64,000 bases of DNA from NCBI GenBank assembly GCA_032622095.1, contig CP136068.1:7233314-7297313 (forward strand), in the 5' to 3' direction. This stretch comes from Siphonodentalium dalli (Eukaryota > Mollusca > Scaphopoda > Gadilida > Siphonodentaliidae). Both the position numbers and the translations under genes were made by a program. Below the pieces are notes generated by a model, which was given only the letters and a program-made list of their open reading frames with translations, had not been told where the DNA came from and ran no database searches. The number at the start of each line of letters is the position of its first letter. The first letter of the stretch is position 1. This document shows, in pieces, positions 57,421 through 64,000 of this stretch.

Positions 57421-57658
57421 TTGAAATCTATTATTTTCATCATCGATAATTTTAAGTGGCCCAGTAAACAGCCGACGAGAAGAGGGTATCGGACAAAATT
57501 GCGGATGAACTCTAAAATCAAGTGGCTTTTTTGTGTCAGATATTTGACAAACCGGCAAAATTATGATCAATAACAAGTTTTGGGAAATGTTATACTATAG
57601 TTGACTGCGGTTAGCCTTATAGCCGGGCAATTACTCGATTCTGATAACTAAAGCGGCA
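57420..57658. other. Short spacer, no gene
   Basis: The minus frame 57361-57576 and plus frame 57364-57573 overlap and are unsupported. Confidence 0.4.
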
Positions 57659-58073
57659 TTAAACCCTTTACCCAACAAAGCGGCCAAATAAAGCTTCAAC
57701 AGCCTAAACTATCTTCGGTCTGTCTCAATAACACCATACAAATATGGATATCATTGGAACCGGTTCATTGACCACATTGTGATGGTTACAGTTATGCCTT
57801 GTGCCAATGCATTCTCTTATATACATGTATGCGAGTCGACCATAGGTCGCCTCGCATATATAAGAGAATGCGTTGGCCTAAACAAATTCTTTTTTAACAC
57901 TTTTTACCATTAATTCTTACATTCTTTAACAATTTTATAATTTTTTCTTACATTTTTTAACATTTTTTATAATATATTTCTACATTCTTTGACAAATTTT
58001 TATCATTTTTAATATGTGTTAAGCCAATGCATTCTCTTATATATGCGAGGCGACCTATTGGGTAAAGGGTTAA
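57659..58073. mobile_element. TTAA-flanked MITE, family Q ends with family P cores
   Basis: TTAAACCCTTTACCCAACAA at the left, TTGGGTAAAGGGTTAA at the right. The same GGTCTGTCTCAATA...GACCACATTGTGATGGTTAC arm occurs inverted at 38030-38120. It holds two CCAATGCATTCTCTTATAT cores and a CTTACATT-rich spacer. A clean TTAA lies at both ends. Confidence 0.8.
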
Positions 58074-58554
58074 ACAAGACAGTCAATGACTGTGGGGTCG
58101 CTCATAAGCTGTCAGCAAATAACAATTTTATATAAAATTAATTTTTAAATGCGGAGCCAAAGTCAAAAGAGAGCTATTCGAGCTCGGCGCCTGGGAGTAA
58201 AAATTGTTTCATAATTCACCCTCAGTTTTTTGTATTGTTTGTATTTTCTCATATATTTTCTTAAAGATGCATAAACTGAATTAATGCTCATAACTTACTA
58301 TTTCTTTGGCTTCGAGCGTTGGACAAAATGTTGATATATAACACTGTTTTGGCATTTTTATATTACAGTTGACAGAGGTTAGTATTATTTTTGGCAATTA
58401 ATCGATTTTGATAAATGAAGTGGCATTTCAAGAAATGTTTTTGTTGGAATATGGTGATATGGCGACCATCGAATCGAATTGTGTACCTTTAATTCAAACG
58501 AATAAAAGTGACAAATATCGTCTATTTTGCAATATTGTTATTGTGTAAACTAAC
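58073..58554. other. Intron of the BTB gene; no exon seen
   Basis: AT-rich, with one GC patch (GAGCTATTCGAGCTCGGCGC near 58170). Confidence 0.4.
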
Positions 58555-58647
58555 CTGTTTCTCCATTTGTTCTATAAACTGCTCTACTTCTTCGTTCGAT
58601 CCTATCTTCTTCACGACAGCTTTATATTTCTTATTAATCCACAGTAT
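58555..58647 (-). CDS. Probable upstream exon of the BTB gene
   Basis: Acceptor TATAATTTTCCAG ending 58648; donor CAG|GTTAGT from 58554. Exactly 31 codons, phase 0 to phase 0, opening ILWINKKYKAVVKKIGSNEE and ending FIEQMEKQ. Codons are overwhelmingly purine-first. The product is a charged, probably helical or coiled segment. Phase 0 fits the acceptor at 52528, giving ...EQMEKQ-EKVDRDMDD..., a natural continuation of charged residues. With it, the known coding part is 287 residues. The join crosses 6 kb of repeats. The exon could instead belong to another minus-strand gene. The start codon would then lie in a still earlier exon, not found. Confidence 0.55.
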
Positions 58648-58689
58648 CTGGAAAATTATACATGTCACTATGGTCAAGCCTGGAAATAG

Positions 58690-58810
58690 TGTGTCTGATA
58701 TTTTCAGATTGGGGTCCATAGAGGGTGAATTTAGTGATGCTACACCTGCACAACTAGCATCACCATATTCACAATCTGGGAACCTCATACTAATCTTAGG
58801 CATCAACTGC
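58690..58810. mobile_element. Palindromic MITE family G, copy 2
   Basis: TAGAGGGTGAATTTAGTGAT-GC ... GCATCACCATATTCACAATC with GGGTCC/GGGAACCTCAT ends, as at 14469-14612. It lies about 45 bp upstream of the acceptor of the exon at 58647. Confidence 0.65.
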
Positions 58811-59540
58811 TATGGGAGTCCTATACTGTATGATCAGCTTGAAGTTCCCCGGTTGAAGATGGTGATGTGCACACATTAGTCACATTGACTATGACGATTA
58901 TCTTATTAGGGGATATAGAAAAAGTTACTAAAAACAATTATAATTTGAGACATATTTACTTCCCATAAGATGATGCCTAAGCAGAATGAGGTCTCCAGAT
59001 TGTGAATTTTGTGACGCTAGCCCACTGCAGTATATCGTCACTAAATTCACTCTCTGTGGCCCTCATTCTCACTAAATTCAGAATTGACTATGATGTATTT
59101 ATGTTAATGTAACTTCTGATCTTATACTCCCAGCGATTAGCGACTGTATATCACCAACATTTGAGGTTGTCCAAAACATTTGTATTACATCTAGCCATGT
59201 TCGTGTAAGGACTAGAAATTCACAAATTGCCATGTATTACAATTGCCGTGATTCCGGTAAAATGAATGAGCGAACATAACAGGTAGTATGATGGGTATCC
59301 CCCCCCCCCCCCTACCATTCCAAAGAACAACAAAATCGGATTAGCATTACCAGAGTTTCCTAAGCCAAGGACACGAAATTCACAACGTTATAGTCCAATA
59401 AGGGCTATAACTCGGGTAAAAATAGAACGGGCGAAACCGGTGTATGTGGGTATTTTCACCCAAGCTGGGTTATCACCATTCCGAAGAACAACAAACGGAC
59501 GGCCGAACAGATGAAGGGACACTACTGCACACACAACCCA
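58810..59540. repeat. MITE family G copy 3 and spacer
   Basis: At 58985-59075 GCAGAATGAGGTCTCCAGAT ... GTGACGC ... GTCACTAAATTCACTCTCTG ... CTCATTCT is a third copy. A C run at 59299-59312 and CCATTCCAAAGAACAACAAA / CCATTCCGAAGAACAACAAA (59316, 59474) mark another degenerate repeat to 59520. No gene. Confidence 0.6.
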
Positions 59541-60135
59541 TTAAAATCTTATTAAAATCTCATTAAAATCCCATTAAATATCATAAATCCATTACTTTAT
59601 GCCATTAATTCTCGTAACAAAAAAAATTATGGGTTTCCCAGAACCCATTCAAAACCATTACATTTTGTTATTTTAATGGCCAATACTGCCATATTTCCCA
59701 TTAATCATCAACCATGTATTGTTAATGCCCATTAGATGCCCTTACAATTTGTAAAGACTACAATTTAATGGCCACAGTCTCTAATATTTTAATGGCTATT
59801 ATCCATCTATTATATGTATTTGAGTGTTTAATGGCCATTAATTAAGTATTTTGAGAAATTGATACCCACCACTGCCCATAACTGTTGTACCCATGATGGT
59901 TAATGGCCATTAAAGTATGATTTGAAAACTTGTTGCTCATTAATTATATGTTAATATGACCATTACTTATATGCATTTGGGTGTTTAATGGCCATTATCT
60001 AATCATATTGAAAAATTAATGGCTATCACATCAATAGTGCTGGTGTTTAATGCCCATTAACTTAGTAATAAACAAATTAAGGGCCCTAAATGATGGTTAA
60101 TGGCCATTAACATATAATTGGAAAAATGAATGCCC
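59540..60135. repeat. Region studded with TTAATGGCCATTA palindromes
   Basis: The 14-bp palindrome TTAATGGCCATTAA or one-base variants occur repeatedly (59828, 59898, 59979, 60098 and others), mixed with ATTAAAATC, TTAATGCCCATTA and ATGGCTAT. Spacing is irregular (roughly 40-120 bp), unlike the other arrays here. No coding frame. Confidence 0.75.
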
Positions 60136-60154
60136 ATCAAACTCATTAAGAACT

Positions 60155-60285
60155 GAAAGTTTGCTTCCTGTATTTCTAGATATGATCGATGTATGAAAGC
60201 AGGTTGCAGTGTGTAGCGCTGAAGCGCTCCTCACATAACTTTGTCAGACCAACCTGATTTCATAACGCATGGAAATACAGGAAGC
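60155..60285. repeat. Inverted pair with small internal hairpin
   Basis: GCTTCCTGTATTTC (60161) and GAAATACAGGAAGC (60270) flank GCAGGTT...AACCTG and AGCGCTGAAGCGCT. Confidence 0.65.
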
Positions 60286-60335
60286 ATTATTTATATTTAC
60301 ACACCAAAAAGAACATTCAATGGAAATTGGTTTCG

Positions 60336-60488
60336 AATATTGAATAAAATGAACAGCTGATTTGCACCGTTTTCTAGTGAAAAATAGAATGTTGAAAGCG
60401 ACAGGCGCGTTGTTATTGAATAAAATGCACAGCTGATTTGCACCGTTTTCTAGTGAAAAATAGAATGTTGAAAGCGACAGGCGCATTG
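60336..60488 (+). repeat. 76-bp tandem doublet
   Basis: TGAATAAAATGAACAGCTGA TTTGCACCG...CGACAGGCGCGTTGTTA is followed at once by an almost identical copy (two substitutions, ATGCAC and GCGCA). The minus frame across it (60244-60486) is a repeat product. Confidence 0.9.
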
Positions 60489-60489
60489 T

Positions 60490-62090
60490 TAACGTAATTC
60501 CTACGTTACACCTGTGAAGCAGGTGTCACGTCTTTCACACATTACGCATTACTGTTGCTCCATCAGCTGATCAGTTCCTGACCAAACAGAAGACTTGATT
60601 CAGTCTCGGTACCAGAAGTGGAGGTAGAAGTGTAAATATTATTAATTAACACCCCCATCTTATTGGAATAGGAAAATTTATGTTCATCACTTTCCAAATG
60701 TGGTTTCATTTAGATTCTAATGAAATAAATTGGAATGTACAAGTTGTGCCTGTGCAACTTAAGCTTATTAAACTGCTTTTATATATAAAATACCAATACA
60801 ACCCAAATGCAAAACAGTTTTCATGGATATAAACGTAATCATGTCTGATGATCAGTGTGTTTTATTAATTAGATAATTTGATATATATGATATACATGTA
60901 CACGATAGCTATATTATGTGATGTCACCAATAGTATTTTCAAACTAAAGCCGCCAGGGCGAATGGGACGCTCACCTGACATGCGTCAGTGGTATATGCTT
61001 GTTTTCAAGAGGAGAAACTAATTCGAGCCTTAGTAACTTTACGATATATAATATATAGACTATACGATAAAATGTGATATATTGTCACTTGATTGGGGGC
61101 TGAATTTATCGAGCAAGCACTTTCATAACGATATTAGTCACAGGCTTGTCACCAGAGGTTCTGGCACACATTAAGTTACCAAACCACTCATTTTCAACAA
61201 ATATCAGTTTCACAGTGACACACAATATTTTCAAAAGATGCGTCAGCAAATGGGTTTAAATGTTATGGCCTTGGGTCTAATTAATGTTGAGGTGGTTTCA
61301 ACAGAAGTTCTACCCCCCCCCCACAGATATTGCAGATCAAATTTGACCCCACTTGACTACTGTGGCGTTGAAGAAATTTTTTATTTTTTATCAAGGGGTC
61401 ATTTGTTTTTTTTTCGAGAAATGATCTAAAAAGCCAAGATATAAAACCAAATTAATTAAAAAAAATTTTTTTTTTTTTTTGAGAAATGAGATGAAAAGCA
61501 CAGACAAAAATAATGGTAACCAAATATGATACTAGTTGTCCCATTAATGTTCCAAACCAAATTTGGAAGAATTCCACCATGTATTTCTTGAGAAAACAGA
61601 TTTTTCCAAGTCGAACCCAAAAACCCTATTTTCAAAGAGCCCTGTGGCCCTTTAAGATCAGTCAAGCATGACACCTTGGACAAATCTGAAACTATGGGTT
61701 GCAATAATCAAGCTACAGACCAAGTTTGAAACAGATTTTTGCAAGTCGAACCCAAAAATCCTACATTCACAGAACCCCATGCACATTACACTTGTACATG
61801 TGTGAAGGCTTTGGTGGTTATGGCACGAGTCTATGATGTCATGAAGCACTGGAGGTCGTGTCGTCGTCAAATTGAGTGCCATACTACACCAAAGCCTTCA
61901 CACAAGTGTGTGATTCTGTGTTTATTACACACTGACGTCAAAACAGGAAACAATTTACGTTGCTTAATCTATATGGACACATTGTCTGCCATGCAACTTT
62001 GAAATTAAGGCATTATGTGGTTTTCTATCCTTTATTGGGAATATGTGTTCAATAAAGCTATATACCTTTAAGAGGCCATTACAAATTAAA
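60490..62090. other. No confident gene
   Basis: 60960-61000 (GCCGCCAGGGCGAATGGGAC, CTCACCTGACATGCGTC) has a donor-like GTGAGC on the minus strand but no acceptor in a workable frame. 61500-61990 contains CAAATTTGGAAGAATTCC and AAGTCGAACCCAAAAA twice, and an inverted TGTGTGAAGGCTTTGGTG / CACCAAAGCCTTCACACA pair (61799, 61890) that explains the two 74-87 codon frames there. Confidence 0.4.
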
Positions 62091-62099
62091 GTCTGTGTT

Positions 62100-62345
62100 C
62101 ATGGGCCCCGCCCGCATCACTAAAAGTCCGCCGCATCAAAACTATTTATCGCAATTTAAAAAAGTTAAAAAAAGTCCCCTCCATACGCTAGTGATAGGGA
62201 CTTATTTTTGGATCACCAGTTACATTTTTAAGAGCACCGGTCACATTTTTAAGAGCACCGGTTATATTTACTTCCGGTGTGAAAAGCACGTGCTCCAATA
62301 TTATCGTTTGTCTATTTTTCATCAATTTTGGACTGATTAAAATGG
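62100..62345 (+). promoter_or_regulatory. Promoter-like region before the 62350 ORF
   Basis: A GC box CCCCGCCC at 62106-62113, two 21-bp repeats (ACATTTTTAAGAGCACCGGT, 62222 and 62243), an ETS-type ACTTCCGG at 62270-62277 and an E-box CACGTG at 62287-62292 precede the ATG within 250 bp. No TATA box was identified. Presence of motifs is seen; promoter function is inference. Confidence 0.35.
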
Positions 62346-62349
62346 GAAA

Positions 62350-62595
62350 ATGAGTTTGTTTCCTGTGTGCATTACGACAGGGATCACAGTTATCCTGCAG
62401 TGGAGTGTATATGGAGGATTAACCGAAGGAACATCTGTTGGTGAACTTTATGAGACAATAAAATGCAATAAATCTGGTCATGATTTTGGCGAAATCCCGA
62501 AAATTCCAAACGATTTGAAAGACATTAAACCGAAATTCTATATCGGAAACTCGAGTAGTTTCAATGGACAAAAGTGTTTCCTGGTGCCAATATAG
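62350..62595 (+). CDS. Small single-exon ORF, possibly membrane or secreted
   Basis: 81 codons, ATG at 62350 to TAG 62593-62595, opening MSLFPVCITTGITVILQWSV and closing GNSSSFNGQKCFLVPI. The first 20 residues are hydrophobic (signal or anchor-like). Three Cys and sequons NKS and NSS suit an extracellular product. About two thirds of codons are purine-first. A three-codon uORF (MGK, 62342-62353) ends in a stop that overlaps the ATG as ATGA, so the main frame may rely on reinitiation. AATAAA at 62611 follows 16 nt after the stop. No family recognised; it might also be one exon of a longer gene. Confidence 0.4.
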   Translation: MSLFPVCITTGITVILQWSVYGGLTEGTSVGELYETIKCNKSGHDFGEIPKIPNDLKDIKPKFYIGNSSSFNGQKCFLVPI

Positions 62596-62713
62596 GTGAT
62601 ATAATAGAAAAATAAAAATGAAGTTATTCACAAACACTTTTTCTTCTTGAAGTTCCTCCCAATGAATTCAACCAATTTATCAGAACTGTCACTTTGACAC
62701 CACATGCACATAT

Positions 62714-63747
62714 CTTCTCAAAATAAGTGTCATATTTAACGCGGTCCTCAGGTGTTAGCAACGCGGTCGTAACGTCAACGCAACGTGTTTACGTTAAATG
62801 CGTTGCGTTAAGGAACAAGGCAACACACGAAGATTACAATCACCGCGCCGAAACGTATATAGACAATGAGTCGCATAAAGTACATTTTATACTATTCAAT
62901 TTGTTGTTTTATTTACGATCACATATGACTAATTTAATGTCATTTCCCTACTCTCCGAAAATCACATATCTGCGCGTTTGTTCGTTCCAAATCAGGCAAT
63001 TTATTTGCAGCTTTTGACTGGTGTTAGGATTTTTATGATATATATACATGTCATGTAGGTACAATGAACACGTGTATCGCACGGAGCGGTCGTGTGGTTG
63101 TATTTACCAATGTATGGAGTAAAACACTACGCACGAATATATTGCCATAAATGTCTGCTACAGAACTGTTGGAATATATGTACATGTCCATCATTTCATT
63201 ACAAACAGGACGATGAATACATGTACATTTAATAGCCTTAGTAGCAGTAAATAAACCACAATTGACTAAAATTCTGGTTTCGTAGTTGACGAAACCAGAA
63301 TAACTTCGTCAACTACACTAGTTTTTAAATGCGCAGTATAAGCATGACGTCTATCCATGCACCAGTACATGTATGTCAGTCTCCGTTCAGGATGTGAATC
63401 TGACCAATTAGAACATCAATTGTCAAATATGGGAGGAGTTACAGAAAATTATGTGGTGGTAGTGTGTGTGTGGGTTTTTTAAATTCTCTAATATTTTATA
63501 TAATTATTTATATAGATCTCAAACAGCGTGATGCTATTATTAAAATTCATAAAAGTTTCAGATTTGATAAAATATTAATGTTGATATGAATTATGTTGCA
63601 TTGACGGTTACCTCGACCTCGTTGAGAAAATCACAACCGCGTTTGAGTAACGTTACGGCCACGTTGCGTTAACACGAGAACCTTGTTGATGGTCACTTAC
63701 TTCCCAACGCGGTTCCAACGGTCGAGACGGACACTTATTTTGAGAAG
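62714..63747. mobile_element. Inverted-repeat element of about 1 kb
   Basis: CTTCTCAAAATAAGTGTC (62714-62731) and GACACTTATTTTGAGAAG (63730-63747) are perfect inverted ends. Just inside, AACGCGGTCC / GGAACCGCG-type blocks and several further CpG-rich ACGTTGCGTTAA-like words pair loosely. The interior has only the unsupported plus frame 62727-63017. No clear target duplication. Confidence 0.8.
63268..63320. repeat. Compact hairpin
   Basis: TTCTGGTTTCG-TAGTTGA-CGAAACCAGAA, followed by TAACTTCGTCAACTAC that pairs with GTAGTTGACGAA. It lies inside the 62714-63747 element. Confidence 0.75.
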
Positions 63748-64000
63748 GTCTGTACCCACATCAGCAGCCATCAGTACAAAAGTATAATGGTATAAAACGG
63801 TATATAGGATTCTTGTGGAACACTAAAAAAAATAACTTCAGTGTCACTGAGAATTGTTCCTGATAGTGGATATTCATGCCCATTGCAGTAAATAAATACA
63901 TGTAGAGCAATTTATGGCACTGCTACATTTGAATCAGCTTTTTCAGAATTCCTAATACAATTGTCAGAAGTGTTTGTAATTTGAGTGGTGTGTGTTTCTC
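63748..64000. other. Window edge, no gene seen
   Basis: AT-rich; no splice-supported open segment. Earlier exons of the BTB gene may lie beyond. Confidence 0.4.

Noticed and set aside
1-64000. CRISPR array, bacterial operon or phage features
   Set aside because: No direct-repeat/spacer pattern of CRISPR type, no ribosome-binding-site-led ORFs; splice sites and SINEs indicate a eukaryotic nuclear genome.

Overview
This window looks like intron-rich, repeat-dense nuclear DNA of a marine invertebrate, most likely a mollusc. It is AT-rich, has no operons and no long ORFs. Short open segments are bounded by consensus GT-AG splice sites. It holds two tRNA-headed SINEs, a fragment of an L1/Tx1-like LINE, many foldback MITEs, and many minisatellites. 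The mollusc call is inference from the style of the repeats and from the BTB, C1q-like and SINE families; no species can be named.

Genes had to be read as exons. (1) Minus strand, about 5.4-1.1 kb: a secreted protein with a signal-peptide exon (5374-5296) whose phase fits an acidic exon (1282-1170). A 209-bp satellite fills the intron between them, and a 50-bp array copying the splice donor follows the second exon. (2) Plus strand, 28.8-32 kb: a Thr-rich extracellular exon (28794-29122) and a possible terminal exon (31709-31969). (3) Minus strand, 25.6-24.8 kb: three candidate exons, the first two with a weak WWE-domain look. (4) Minus strand, 39.1-38.8 kb: a C1q-like terminal exon whose 5' end has been amplified into a 97-bp array. 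(5) Minus strand, 58.6-46.6 kb: the best supported gene, a BTB/POZ protein with exons at 58647-58555, 52527-52164 and 47006-46600, all phase compatible. Its introns carry a LINE fragment, a hAT-like element with a perfect 8-bp target duplication, and several palindromes. (6) Plus strand, 62350-62595: a small single-exon ORF with promoter-like motifs, a three-codon uORF and a polyadenylation signal.

The rest is repeats. Tandem arrays lie at 0.8-1.2, 1.4-4.55, 17.5-19.2, 19.6-21.3, 39.0-39.6, 40.2-41.2, 42.4-43.2, 53.4-53.9 and 53.9-54.3 kb. Long-inverted-repeat elements lie at 12.1-13.6, 23.3-23.9, 27.0-27.5, 32.6-33.95, 44.0-44.8 and 62.7-63.75 kb. A large TTAA-flanked MITE family shares one hairpin core (26.7, 29.3, 34.6, 35.4, 35.7, 37.7-38.2, 43.3, 45.8-46.2 and 57.7-58.1 kb). 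SINEs sit at 18.34-18.65 and 32.69-33.09 kb.

The most unusual features are two minisatellites that appear to have grown out of coding exon ends, one of which multiplies an intact splice donor, and the reuse of one hairpin core under two different terminal-repeat families. No complete novel multi-gene system is visible. All exon joins are phase arguments made by eye and need transcript data.
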